Below are positions 1-8,434 of a stretch of 64,000 nt of DNA, piece by piece. Source of the DNA: Sphingomonas sp. 1F27F7B (GTDB taxonomy: Bacteria; Pseudomonadota; Alphaproteobacteria; Sphingomonadales; Sphingomonadaceae); the NCBI RefSeq assembly GCF_005503355.1, contig NZ_SCMK01000016.1, positions 1-64,000 of the forward strand. Reading direction: 5' to 3'. Every line of letters begins with the position of its first letter. Position 1 is the first letter of the stretch. The position numbers and the translations under genes were made by a program. The notes beneath the pieces were generated by a model that made no database searches, had not been told where the DNA came from, and worked only from the letters and a program-made list of their open reading frames with translations.

Positions 1-505
1 GCTCGGGGGCGGCTGGCTCGGGGGCCTTTGGAGGTGTGATGGCGCGCGGCGGGAAGATCGCGTCGAAATCGATATGCTCGTCCTCGGGTTCGACGGGTGC
101 GGGCGCGGCGGCGCGGATCTCGAGGAACGGCCGGCCCAGGTCGCGCGTGGCGAGCAGCGGCGGGCGCGGCGGCGCGTCGGGATGCGCATCGGCGCGGCGG
201 AGCACCGGCAGCGGCACCGCTTCCGAATCGGCCGCGATGTCCTCCACCTCGCCGATGGTCAGCCCGCGCGAGCCGAGCAGGATGAAGGCCGAGAGCCACA
301 TGAAGGCGCCGACGAACACCCCCGTGCCCAGTGCCACCGCGAGCCGGGCAGTGGCGCCCAGCGGTGGCTCGGCCCCGGCGAGAATCGAAGGAAGCCCGGA
401 ATCCATCACCAGCGCCTCGAGCGCGGGCACGGGGATCATCGCCACGCCGAGCGCAGCGAGCCCTCCCGCAACCGCGGCGATCAAAGGCGCCAGCGGCAGG
501 TTCAT
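1..505 (-). CDS. Membrane protein of the exosortase-A locus edge (partial)
   Basis: The reading frame starts at 505 and runs off the left edge (168 codons visible). The ATG overlaps the stop codon of the upstream glycosyltransferase (ATGA), so the two are translationally coupled. The N-terminus has two hydrophobic stretches, roughly residues 3-26 and 52-75. After them comes a hydrophilic region rich in Pro, Ala and Glu (ending in repeats of PEP/AAPE type at the edge). This looks like a two-helix membrane protein with a proline-rich cytoplasmic or periplasmic arm. I do not recognise the family. Position suggests a role in exopolysaccharide assembly or export, but that is inference from neighbours. 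Confidence 0.6.
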   Translation of the reverse strand, partial: MNLPLAPLIAAVAGGLAALGVAMIPVPALEALVMDSGLPSILAGAEPPLGATARLAVALGTGVFVGAFMWLSAFILLGSRGLTIGEVEDIAADSEAVPLPVLRRADAHPDAPPRPPLLATRDLGRPFLEIRAAAPAPVEPEDEHIDFDAIFPPRAITPPKAPEPAAPE

Positions 506-1746
506 GCGCTCACCATGGGCGTGTGCGACCACGAGTCTTCCATGGCCCCGACTTTGGCGAGTCTTTGGTAAACGGAGTCATAACGGCCGACATTGGTTGC
601 CCAGTTGCGCTCCGCCTCGACAAACGCCCGGCCGCGCTCCCGCCGCGCGTCCCATCCGTGGCGCTCGGCGAACAGCCGCGCCACGGCATCCGCGAGCGCC
701 CCGGGGTCGTCCGGCCTGAACAGGGTCCCGGTATCGCCGTCGCGGATCAGTTCGCGATGCCCGCCCACGTCCGATGCCGCGACCAGCCGGCGCTGCGCCA
801 TCGCCTCGAGCGGCTTCAGCGGGGTCACCAGGTCGGTGAGGCGCATATGCTTGCGCGGATAGACCAGCACGTCGATCACGCTATAGTAACGCTCGACCTG
901 CTGGTGCGGCACCCGGCCGACGAAATGGATGCGATCGGCGACGGGTGATGCCGCCGCCTGCGCCGTCAGCGCCGCATCGCACGGCCCGCCGCCGACGAGC
1001 ACCAGATGCATCTTCGGCCGCGCGGCGACCAGCGCCGGCATTGCCTCGATCAGCACGTCCAGGCCTTCATAATCGTAGAAGCTACCGATGAAGCCGATCG
1101 TCTCGGCGCCCTGGATCCCCAGCTCGGCGGCCAGTGCCGTATCATATGGCAGCGGCTCGCCGAACAGGCCCAGATCGACGCCGTTGGGCGAGATCATGAT
1201 CTTGTCCGGATCGATTCCGCCCCGGGCGACCAGGTCGTTCTTCAGCCCCTCGCAGATCACCGCCACTGCATCGGCCCGGCGCACCGCGCGCGTCTCCAGC
1301 CAGCGCGTCGCCCGGTATTTCCAGCTGCCCTCGATCCCCGTGCCATTGCCCACGGCCGCGTCTTCCCAGAAGGCGCGGATCTCGTAGACCAGCGGCAAGC
1401 CGAGCCGGTCCGCCACCCGCTGCGCCGCCATCGCGCCCAGCACCGGCGAATGGGCGTGCAGCACATCGGGCCGCCACTGGCGCGCCACCGCTTCGATCCG
1501 CCGCGCGAATGCGGCGACCTCGCGCAGTTCACCGATCACCGGCGGCCCGGAATTGACTCGCGGCGTCCGATAGAAGCGGATGCCGTCGATCGTCTCCTCG
1601 TCGGTGTCGAACTTGCCATGGCGCGGGCTGGTCACCGCGGCGACGTCCCAGCCGCGCGCCATCTGCGCCTTCAGGATCGCGCGCGTGCGAAATGTATAAC
1701 CGCTGTGGAGCGGCAAGCCATGATCGAGGATGTGGAGGATCCGCAT
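502..1746 (-). CDS. Exosortase-A-associated glycosyltransferase (TIGR04063-like)
   Basis: GT-B fold, family-4 glycosyltransferase expected to add a sugar from a nucleotide-sugar donor during exopolysaccharide assembly at the inner membrane. The N-terminus MRILHILDHGLPLHSGYTFR matches the opening of the PEP-CTERM/exosortase-A-associated family (Daro_2409 type). A Rossmann-like C-terminal half carries the GFIGSFYDYEGLDVLIEAM segment and a glutamate-containing donor site near PLKPLEAMA. I chose the ATG at 1746 because the family begins there; an in-frame ATG at 1758 would add four residues. It is divergent from the O-glycosylation ligase cluster and coupled to the next gene. Confidence 0.88.
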   Translation of the reverse strand: MRILHILDHGLPLHSGYTFRTRAILKAQMARGWDVAAVTSPRHGKFDTDEETIDGIRFYRTPRVNSGPPVIGELREVAAFARRIEAVARQWRPDVLHAHSPVLGAMAAQRVADRLGLPLVYEIRAFWEDAAVGNGTGIEGSWKYRATRWLETRAVRRADAVAVICEGLKNDLVARGGIDPDKIMISPNGVDLGLFGEPLPYDTALAAELGIQGAETIGFIGSFYDYEGLDVLIEAMPALVAARPKMHLVLVGGGPCDAALTAQAAASPVADRIHFVGRVPHQQVERYYSVIDVLVYPRKHMRLTDLVTPLKPLEAMAQRRLVAASDVGGHRELIRDGDTGTLFRPDDPGALADAVARLFAERHGWDARRERGRAFVEAERNWATNVGRYDSVYQRLAKVGAMEDSWSHTPMVSA

Positions 1747-1833
1747 GGAGGATCCCATGCCATGCGAGCACTTAACGCCGCGTCAACCGCATCCCGCTAC
1801 ACCGGCCCGACAAGCAGGAGCGCCGACAGGCCC

Positions 1834-1986
1834 ATGATCGACAATCTATCGCTCGCGATCTCGCACGGGCTGATGCTGCTCGCGGCCTTCCTGCTGCTGC
1901 GCCGCCCCGATCTCGACCACGAACCCGGCCCCGGCGACCAGCCGTCCAAGGCCAAGCCCAGCCGATGGGGCAAGCCCGGTGCGTGA
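1834..1986 (+). CDS. 50-residue single-span membrane protein
   Basis: A short frame starts with ATG at 1834, preceded by CAGGAG about 13 nt upstream. It encodes one hydrophobic helix (about residues 8-22, rich in Leu and Ala) followed by a basic, Pro/Lys-rich tail. Its stop overlaps the GTG start of the O-glycosylation ligase by 8 bp, which favours a real coupled gene. No family is recognised. Its place between two exosortase-A-associated genes suggests an accessory subunit of the polysaccharide or glycosylation machinery. A non-coding leader is the alternative. Confidence 0.5.
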   Translation: MIDNLSLAISHGLMLLAAFLLLRRPDLDHEPGPGDQPSKAKPSRWGKPGA

Positions 1987-3331
1987 TCTCGTCTTCGTCG
2001 CCTTCCTGCTGGCCTTTTTCGGGATGGGCTTCCGCAAGCCGTTCATCTTCGTGCTGGTCTATGCCTATATCGACATCGTCTCACCGCAGCGGCTCACCTA
2101 TCTCCTGCTCAATTCGGTGCCGATCTCGCTGATCGCAGTGGGCCTGTCGGTGCTCGGCTGGCTGGCAATCGACGACAAGCGGGACGTGCGGGTCGCCCCG
2201 CGCCAGCTGATGATCGTCCTCCTGCTCGCCTATTGCTTCTACACGACCAAGAATGCCGACTTCAAAGTCGAGGCCTTGGACAAATGGGACTGGGTGTGGA
2301 AGGCGCTCGCCTTCGCCGCCTTCCTGCCGCTCACCCTGCGCACCAAGCTGCGCATCGAGAGCCTGCTACTCTTCATGATCCTGTCCGCCGCCTCGATCAT
2401 CATCGTCGGCGGGATCAAGACGCTCGGCTCGGGCGGCGGCTATGGCGAGCTCAACCTGATGGTCGCCAATAATTCGGGCCTGTACGAAGGCTCGACCATC
2501 TCCACGGTGGCGATCGCGATCGTCCCGCTGATCGTGTGGTTCATGCGCTTCGGCACGATCTTCCCGCCCGACTGGAAAGTGAAGGCCTTCTGCATCGCGC
2601 TGATCTTCGCCTGTCTGCTGATCCCGATCGGCACCTCGACGCGCACCGGCCTGCTCTGCATCGGCCTGGTCGCGCTGCTGATGCTGCGCGATACCAAGCG
2701 CAAGTTCGTCTATCTGGCTGCGCTGGGCTGTCTCGGCCTCGCCGCCGTGCCATTCCTGCCCTCGGCCTTCACCGAGCGCATGGGCACGATCAAGACCTAC
2801 AAGGCGGACGCTTCGGCCTCCACGCGCCTTGCCGTGTGGCAATGGACCATGGACTATGCCAAGACCCATCCGATGGGCGGCGGGTTCGAAGCCTATCGCC
2901 AGAACCATATCCGCTACGAGAAGGTGGCGGTGGAGAGCGACGGCACCGGCCAGGCGACCGTCGACCGCAGCCTCGAGGTGGACAAGGCCCGCGCCTATCA
3001 CAGCGCCTATTTCGAGATGCTCGGCGAGCAGGGCTATCCCGGCCTGGCGCTGTGGCTGACGATCAACCTGCTCGGCATCTTCCGCATGGAAGTGCTGCGC
3101 CAGCGGTACAAGCAGCCCGAGCCCGGCCAGGAATGGGTCGCCCCGCTCGCTTCGGCGCTGCAGACGGCGCACATCGTCTACATGCTCGGCGCCACCTTCA
3201 TCGCCATCGCCTTCCAGCCCTTCGTCTACATGCTGATCGGCGCCCAGATCGGGCTCGACACCTATATGGCCCGCAAGCGCGAGGAAGCGAGCTGGCGGCC
3301 GCTGCGCAAGGCAAGACCGGCGCTGGCATGA
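1979..3331 (+). CDS. Putative O-glycosylation ligase, exosortase-A-associated (TIGR03097-like)
   Basis: Polytopic inner-membrane protein of the Wzy/WaaL O-antigen ligase superfamily, thought to transfer lipid-linked sugar chains to exported PEP-CTERM proteins or to polymerise exopolysaccharide. The 450-residue product starts with GTG at 1979 (MRDLVFVAFLLAFFGMGFRK). It has about ten hydrophobic segments and a large extracytoplasmic loop near residues 265-345, containing the Arg/His-rich stretch around YRQNHIRYEK expected for this superfamily. The C-terminal YMARKREE tail is cytoplasmic-like. Its stop overlaps the next gene (ATGA). The family assignment is well supported; the exact acceptor is inference. 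Confidence 0.87.
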   Translation: MRDLVFVAFLLAFFGMGFRKPFIFVLVYAYIDIVSPQRLTYLLLNSVPISLIAVGLSVLGWLAIDDKRDVRVAPRQLMIVLLLAYCFYTTKNADFKVEALDKWDWVWKALAFAAFLPLTLRTKLRIESLLLFMILSAASIIIVGGIKTLGSGGGYGELNLMVANNSGLYEGSTISTVAIAIVPLIVWFMRFGTIFPPDWKVKAFCIALIFACLLIPIGTSTRTGLLCIGLVALLMLRDTKRKFVYLAALGCLGLAAVPFLPSAFTERMGTIKTYKADASASTRLAVWQWTMDYAKTHPMGGGFEAYRQNHIRYEKVAVESDGTGQATVDRSLEVDKARAYHSAYFEMLGEQGYPGLALWLTINLLGIFRMEVLRQRYKQPEPGQEWVAPLASALQTAHIVYMLGATFIAIAFQPFVYMLIGAQIGLDTYMARKREEASWRPLRKARPALA

Positions 3332-4431
3332 CGGGTGAGCAAGCCAGGGGGGAACGAGCCAGGGGGGAGCTCATGGCGCTGACCAGCGTCCGCGGCATCG
3401 CGGCCTGGTTCGTCGTGTTCTTCCATATCCGCTTCGCATTGGGCCTGCCCGATCCGGAGATGCACCTGCTCGCCAAGGGCTATCTGGCGGTGGACTTCTT
3501 CTTCCTGCTCTCGGGCTTCGTCATCTGGATGACCTGGAGCGAGCGCATCCGCGCCGGCGGACTGGCCGCGGTGCCGGGCTTTCTGCGGCGCCGTGTCGCC
3601 CGGGTATGGCCGCTCCATCTCGTGATGCTTGCCTTCGGCGTAGCGCTTGCCGCCGCGCTCCAGCTCACCGGCCGGGCCAGCGCCGACTTTCCCTGGCACG
3701 AGCTGCCGCTTCACCTGCTGCTGCTCCAGAATTGGGGTTTCACCGAGGACATCACCTGGAACATCCCCGCCTGGTCGATCTCGTGCGAATTCGCCGCCTA
3801 TCTGCTGTTCCCGCTGCTCGCCCTCGCGATCGACTGGCGGCGCGTGCCGAGCTGGGCGGTGATCGCCGCCATCGCTGCGCTGCTCGGCATGCTCCACGGG
3901 ATATTCGCCAGCCGCGGCGCCTGGGCGCTCGGCCAGGAGATCACCAGCATCGGCCTGGTCCGGTGCCTGATCGAGTTCGCCGCCGGCACCGCGATCGCTG
4001 CGCTGTGGCTGCGCTGGCGCGACCATTGGCGCATCCCCGCGCTGGCCAGCTTCGGGCTCGCGCTCGCCCTGGGCACCGGCTGGGCACTGGGCCTGCCCGA
4101 GACCTTTGCGGCGCCCGCCGCCTTCGCCGCCCTGCTGCTGGCGTTGGGGCTCACTGCCGCGCGCCGCGGCAATCCACTCGAAGCGCGCTGGATCCATTAT
4201 CTGGGCGAGATCAGCTACGCGACCTATCTTTCCCACTATCTCCTCTGGTTCGCCTTCAAGCTTGCCTTTGTCGAGAACGAACATGCCCTGTCCTGGCCCC
4301 TGCTCGGCGGCTTCCTGCTGCTGGTGCTGCTCGCCTCGGTCGCGCTGTATCACCTGGTCGAGCGCCCGGCGCAGCGCTGGGTGAATGCCGCCAGGCTCCC
4401 CGGGGGCACGCCGAAACGCGCCCTGCCCTAG
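3328..4431 (+). CDS. Acyltransferase 3 family membrane protein
   Basis: Integral membrane O-acyltransferase (OafA/NodX/ExoZ type) likely to acetylate or otherwise acylate surface polysaccharide. It has 367 residues and starts at the ATG overlapping the upstream stop. The family opening is visible: LTSVRGIAAWFVVFFHIRF with the catalytic-type His, then the short helix RRRVARVWPLHL, and about ten membrane spans. The C-terminus has the usual LSHYLLW and LVERPAQRW signatures. Coupling to the O-ligase indicates that it modifies the same glycan. The substrate cannot be told from sequence. Confidence 0.87.
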   Translation: MTGEQARGERARGELMALTSVRGIAAWFVVFFHIRFALGLPDPEMHLLAKGYLAVDFFFLLSGFVIWMTWSERIRAGGLAAVPGFLRRRVARVWPLHLVMLAFGVALAAALQLTGRASADFPWHELPLHLLLLQNWGFTEDITWNIPAWSISCEFAAYLLFPLLALAIDWRRVPSWAVIAAIAALLGMLHGIFASRGAWALGQEITSIGLVRCLIEFAAGTAIAALWLRWRDHWRIPALASFGLALALGTGWALGLPETFAAPAAFAALLLALGLTAARRGNPLEARWIHYLGEISYATYLSHYLLWFAFKLAFVENEHALSWPLLGGFLLLVLLASVALYHLVERPAQRWVNAARLPGGTPKRALP

Positions 4432-4490
4432 CCTGCGTCCGGAACGAAGCGAAAGGCCGCGCATTGACCGGGGCATTGCGAGGAGGCCCC

Positions 4491-5522
4491 TTGTCCGGAA
4501 CGAGTTCCAGCGCCGACATCGTCTATGTCGACGACCAGCAGCCCGGCATCACCCGGCGCAAGGTGCGCCGCGGCTGGGGCTATTGGGATGCGGACGGCCG
4601 GCGCATCGCCGATCGCGACGCGATCGACCGGCTGAACGGGATCGGCCTGCCCCCGGCCTATGCGAACGCCTGGTTCTGCCCCGATCCGCGCGGCCATATC
4701 CAGGCGACCGGCCAGGACGAAAGGGGCCGCAAGCAATATCGCTACCATCCGGCGTTCCGCGAAGCGCAGGAAGCGGCCAAATATGATCGCTGCGCCGATT
4801 TCGGCGAGCATCTGGCGAAACTCCGCGCCAGGGTGGCGCACGATCTCCGCCGGCGCGGCCTGTGCAAGGAAAAGGCCGTCGCCGCCGTGGTCCGCCTGCT
4901 CGATCTCGGCAGCATCCGCGTCGGCAACGAGCAATATGCCCAGGCGAACAAGAGCTTCGGCGCCACCACCCTGCGCAAGCGCCACGCCCGGGTGAAGGGC
5001 CAGACGCTCCGCCTCCAGTTCCGCGCCAAATCGGGCAGGCTGCGCGTGCTGACGATCACCGACGGCTCGCTCAGCCGCTTCGTCAGGAGATGCCAGGACC
5101 TGCCCGGGCAGCATCTGTTCCGCTGGCTCGACGATGCGGGCGAAGCGCACCCGGTCACTTCGACCGACGTCAACGCCTATATCCGCGAGGCCATGGCGGA
5201 GGATTTCACCGCCAAACATTTCCGCACCTGGGGCGCGAGCGTGCTCGCTTTCCGCGCGCTGGCCGGCGCGGACGGGCATCTCGGCCTCAAGGCGATGCTC
5301 GCGCCGGTGACCGAGGCGCTGGGCAACACCCCCGCCATCGCCCGCAAAGCCTATGTCCACCCCGCCCTGGTCGATCTCGCCAGGGATCGCGAGGCCCAGG
5401 CGGGCTGGCATGCCGAACTTCGCTTGCCCCGCGCGACGCGCTGGCTCAATCGTTACGAACGCGGCCTGATCGCCTTCCTCGAAGGTCTCGCCGCGCACCA
5501 ACAGCCCCGAAAGGCCGCATGA
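4491..5522 (+). CDS. DNA topoisomerase IB (poxvirus-like)
   Basis: Relaxes supercoiled DNA by ATP-independent nicking through a 3'-phosphotyrosyl intermediate. The 343-residue product matches the short bacterial/poxviral type IB enzymes. It has an N-terminal beta-rich domain (to about residue 90), then the catalytic domain with KHFRTWGAS (active-site Arg) and KAYVHP near the C-terminus, in which Tyr288 is the nucleophile. I chose TTG at 4491 because AGGAGG lies just upstream (4481-4486); an in-frame TTG at 4464 has no comparable site. The stop overlaps the start of the mscS-like gene (ATGA), so the two are coupled. Confidence 0.9.
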   Translation: MSGTSSSADIVYVDDQQPGITRRKVRRGWGYWDADGRRIADRDAIDRLNGIGLPPAYANAWFCPDPRGHIQATGQDERGRKQYRYHPAFREAQEAAKYDRCADFGEHLAKLRARVAHDLRRRGLCKEKAVAAVVRLLDLGSIRVGNEQYAQANKSFGATTLRKRHARVKGQTLRLQFRAKSGRLRVLTITDGSLSRFVRRCQDLPGQHLFRWLDDAGEAHPVTSTDVNAYIREAMAEDFTAKHFRTWGASVLAFRALAGADGHLGLKAMLAPVTEALGNTPAIARKAYVHPALVDLARDREAQAGWHAELRLPRATRWLNRYERGLIAFLEGLAAHQQPRKAA

Positions 5523-6667
5523 CCACCAATCGCACCGCCACCGGATTCCCGCAGAGCGAGGACCTTCAGATCCAGGCACAGACCTTCGCCGACGACAGCT
5601 GGACATGGGCGCAGTCGCACTGGCTCCAGATCCTGATCGCCACCGGCATCGCCATTGCGGTGTTCTTCCTGCTCCAGGCGATAAAGGGCTGGGGCGCGCG
5701 CCTGTGCAAGAAGGGCGAGGGCGTCGCCAACTGGTATGCGATCATCGGCCGCGCCGTCGCCAAGACCGGCAATTTCTTCATCCTGATGGCGTCGATCCGG
5801 CTGGTAACCGGCTATGCCGGCCCGCCGCGCATGGTGGAGACGACGGTCGAGTTCCTCTTCACCATCTCGGCGGTGTTCCAATGCGCGATCTGGCTGCGCG
5901 AACTGATCTTCGGTGCGATCGAGAACAGGACGAGCGCCGACAATTATCCCGGCTCGAGCCTCGCCAGCGCGCTCGGCATCATCCGCATCCTGATCACCGT
6001 GGTGCTCTTCGCAATTGCAACGGTGATGGTGCTCGGCAATCTCGGCGTAAACGTCACCGGCCTGATCGCCGGTCTCGGCGTCGGCGGCATCGCCATCGGT
6101 CTCGCCGCGCAGGGCATCTTCGCCAACCTGTTCGCCGCGCTGACGATATTGTTCGATCGCCCCTTCCGCGTCGGCGACAAGATCCGCTTCGACAAGAACA
6201 GCGGCACCGTCCAGTCGATCGGCCTGATGAGCACCCGCATCCGCTCGTTCGTCGGCGAGGAGCTGATCTTCTCGAACAAGCAGCTGCTCGACAAGCTGAT
6301 CGAGAACCTGTCGCTGCGCCATCACACCCGCACCAGGCTGCCCATCGGCGTCGCCTATGAAACGCCGGTCGAGAAGCTCGAGGCGCTGCCGGCGATGCTC
6401 AAGACGATCGTCGAGGAAGCCGGCGGCACGCTTTCTCGCGCCAGCACCGAGGGCTTCGGCGCCAGCTCGATCGACTTCGTGATCGAGTTCGACGTCGAGG
6501 GCGACGACGTGCCCCATGCCCAGATCGTGCGCGACAGGATCATGTTCGCGATCCTGCGCAAGTTCGCCGCCGAGGGGATCTCGATCCCCTATCCGACCCA
6601 GACCAGCTACACCGCCGCGCCCGACGGCAAGTTCGTCCTGCCCTATCCGCAGGAGGCCAAGGCCTGA
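5519..6667 (+). CDS. MscS-family mechanosensitive ion channel
   Basis: Inner-membrane channel that opens under membrane tension to release solutes during osmotic downshock. It has 382 residues: an N-terminal extension, two to three helices, then the pore helix seen as GLIAGLGVGGIAIGLAAQ, with the Gly/Ala packing typical of MscS TM3. The cytoplasmic beta domain follows (RPFRVGDKIRF, then GTVQSIGLMSTRIR). The start overlaps the topoisomerase stop. The final segment (LPYPQ) fits the alpha-beta C-terminal domain end. The ion selectivity and gating threshold cannot be inferred. Confidence 0.92.
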   Translation: MTTNRTATGFPQSEDLQIQAQTFADDSWTWAQSHWLQILIATGIAIAVFFLLQAIKGWGARLCKKGEGVANWYAIIGRAVAKTGNFFILMASIRLVTGYAGPPRMVETTVEFLFTISAVFQCAIWLRELIFGAIENRTSADNYPGSSLASALGIIRILITVVLFAIATVMVLGNLGVNVTGLIAGLGVGGIAIGLAAQGIFANLFAALTILFDRPFRVGDKIRFDKNSGTVQSIGLMSTRIRSFVGEELIFSNKQLLDKLIENLSLRHHTRTRLPIGVAYETPVEKLEALPAMLKTIVEEAGGTLSRASTEGFGASSIDFVIEFDVEGDDVPHAQIVRDRIMFAILRKFAAEGISIPYPTQTSYTAAPDGKFVLPYPQEAKA

Positions 6668-6683
6668 ATCCGGAGTGGAAACC

Positions 6684-7061
6684 ATGCTCAAGGACCATAG
6701 CAGCCACGCGATCCTCCCCTGCCGGGACATCGCCATCGCCAAGGCCTTCTACACCGGGACGCTCGGCCTGCCGCTCGCCGCCGATCATGGCGAGGTCTTC
6801 GTGCTGCGCACCGGTGCCACGCTGCTCAACGTCTATCGCAGCGCCTTTGCCGGCACCAACCAGGCCAATGCCGTGGTCTTCGATGTGCATGACGACCTGG
6901 AAGCGATCGCCGCCGCCCTGCGCGGGAAGGGCGTGAAGCTGGAGGAATATCCCGACGGCTTCGACCGGGTGGAGGACGGCGTCCACATCCTCGGCGGCTT
7001 CCGCGCCATCTGGTTCAAGGATCCGGACGGCAACATCCTCCACGCCAACAGCGGCGGCTGA
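6684..7061 (+). CDS. VOC-superfamily (glyoxalase-like) protein
   Basis: Small 125-residue protein with two beta-alpha-beta-beta-beta modules of the vicinal-oxygen-chelate fold. Visible marks are the opening HAILPCRDIAIAKAFYTGTL, the central ATLLNVYRS strand and the closing WFKDPDGNILHAN, which supplies the usual metal-site Glu/His region in related enzymes. The ATG at 6684 follows GGAGTGG at short distance. It lies 16 nt after the mscS-like gene, so is probably co-transcribed. Members include lyases, dioxygenases and resistance proteins; no specific reaction is supported here. Confidence 0.8.
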   Translation: MLKDHSSHAILPCRDIAIAKAFYTGTLGLPLAADHGEVFVLRTGATLLNVYRSAFAGTNQANAVVFDVHDDLEAIAAALRGKGVKLEEYPDGFDRVEDGVHILGGFRAIWFKDPDGNILHANSGG

Positions 7062-7065
7062 GCGC

Positions 7066-7548
7066 TCAGGCGGCAGGCGCCATCCCGGCCGCACTCAGAA
7101 AGCCCCGCCAATTCTCCACGGTCAGCCCGGCCCGGTATTCGGCCTGCATCTCGGGCGTCAGCACTTCGATCATCCGGCTGCCCTCGACCCACAGCTCGAG
7201 CACGCCGAACACGCCGCCGCGCTTGCGATATTTGACCGGCCAGCCTTCGCGCTTGGCCAGCGCCAGCACATCCTCCACGCCCTTGTCCGTCGCGATGGCG
7301 AGATGCGTGGCCGAGCGTGCGCCGTTGCCGCCGATCACGCCCACCGCATCGGCATCGCCCTCGGCCTCCACCAGTTCGGTGCCCCGCGGATAGACTTCCA
7401 CCGTGGTGCGGCGGTCGTCGCCCGCCATCGCCATCCAGCTGCCCGCGATCACCGGCGGAAAGGGCAGCGCCACTCCGCCCCACAGCTCGGCGATCACTGC
7501 GGCGACATGCCGCGGATCGTCCGCGTCGATCGAAACATGGAACAACAT
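7066..7548 (-). CDS. Conserved hypothetical protein, possibly VOC-like
   Basis: 160-residue cytoplasmic protein, convergent with the VOC gene, the two stops being 4 nt apart. Start chosen at 7548 because GGGAGTG precedes it; an upstream ATG at 7599 lies inside the palindromic promoter region. The order LFHVSIDADDPRHVAAVIAE, the THLAIATDKGVEDVLALAKR segment and ELWVEGSRMIEVL resemble the strands and helices of a two-module VOC protein, but the metal ligands are not obvious. It is divergent from a TetR-type regulator, which makes it a plausible target of that regulator. Confidence 0.6.
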   Translation of the reverse strand: MLFHVSIDADDPRHVAAVIAELWGGVALPFPPVIAGSWMAMAGDDRRTTVEVYPRGTELVEAEGDADAVGVIGGNGARSATHLAIATDKGVEDVLALAKREGWPVKYRKRGGVFGVLELWVEGSRMIEVLTPEMQAEYRAGLTVENWRGFLSAAGMAPAA

Positions 7549-7583
7549 CTGCACACTCCCTGGAAACCGTGTATTATCTACAC

Positions 7584-7623
7584 AATACGCATGGCACAAT
7601 TTGTGTCAATGCGTATTTGACAC
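7584..7623. promoter_or_regulatory. Overlapping inverted repeats in a divergent promoter region (candidate TetR operator)
   Basis: Between the hypothetical gene (start 7548, minus) and the TetR gene (start 7651, plus) lie three interlocked perfect inverted repeats: AATACGCAT at 7584-7592 with ATGCGTATT at 7609-7617; CACAA/TTGTG at 7595-7605 nested almost exactly at the same centre; and GTGTCAA at 7603-7609 with TTGACAC at 7617-7623. Such overlap is typical of an autoregulated divergent operator. That the adjacent TetR protein binds it is inference. Confidence 0.6.
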
Positions 7624-7650
7624 TTTTTGTGCCGCAGCTATGGGATCGGC

Positions 7651-8262
7651 ATGTCCAAACGGAATTTCCTGCTCGCCGATCCGGCCAGGCCCGAAGGCCC
7701 CGACAATGCCCACACCCGCGCGAAGATCGACGATGCGATCCTGGCGCTGATGGCAGAGGGGGACCGGCTCAACCATGATCTGGTCGCGAAACGCGCGGGC
7801 ATTTCGCGCCGCACCGTCTATCGCTATTGTCCGGATCAGGCGGCGCTGCGCGCGGCGGCCTGGGCGCGCATCGGCCCCGCCGGCGGCATATCGAAGACCC
7901 TCGACGAATTCGTCGGCGGCGTCGCTTCGCGCTTCGCCAATTTCGACGACAAGGCAGACGCGATGACGGTGGTGATGGCCAGCGCCGAGGGCCGCGCGAT
8001 CCGCAACGTGATGAAGGAGGAACGCGTCGCCGCCTTTCGCGCGATGCTCACCCCCCGGGTCGAGGCGCTCGCCGAGCCCGATCGCACCCGCGCGATCGCG
8101 ATGTTCCAATATCTGGGCAGCGGCTTCGCCTGGCGCGAGATGCGCGACCAATGGGACATGGACGGCGCCGAGGCGGCCGCTGCCTGCACCTGGGCGATCG
8201 AAGTGCTGCTCGCCGATCTGGAGAAGCGCGGCAACAAGCCGCTCGCCGGCGGCCCCGCCTGA
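7651..8262 (+). CDS. TetR/AcrR family transcriptional regulator
   Basis: 203-residue DNA-binding protein. The helix-turn-helix is at about residues 38-62 (LVAKRAGISRRTVYRYCPDQ), followed by an all-helical ligand/dimer domain. ATG at 7651 is used; only a weak GGGATCGG precedes it. The N-terminal extension before the HTH is a little longer than usual. It is divergent from the hypothetical gene at 7066-7548, and the space between holds strong inverted repeats, so it probably represses its own and its neighbour's transcription. The ligand is unknown. Confidence 0.82.
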   Translation: MSKRNFLLADPARPEGPDNAHTRAKIDDAILALMAEGDRLNHDLVAKRAGISRRTVYRYCPDQAALRAAAWARIGPAGGISKTLDEFVGGVASRFANFDDKADAMTVVMASAEGRAIRNVMKEERVAAFRAMLTPRVEALAEPDRTRAIAMFQYLGSGFAWREMRDQWDMDGAEAAAACTWAIEVLLADLEKRGNKPLAGGPA

Positions 8263-8434
8263 GTCGCCGGCCATTTTCGAATATCGGGTTCGGAAAACCC
8301 GTGCCGTACCCGCAGCCCCTGCCTCCAGCCGACGCTACGTCAGCCCCATCTTTCAAATTTCCGGTCGGCCGAGGCTTGCGGGAAGCCCCACCCCGCCCCT
8401 AGATGAGCGCGGAATTGGGGAGAGGACCGCTATC

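Noticed and set aside
3262..5606. Long minus-strand frames opposite the acyltransferase and topoisomerase
   Set aside because: Gln/Arg/Gly-rich translations with no domain, fully covered by recognised plus-strand genes.
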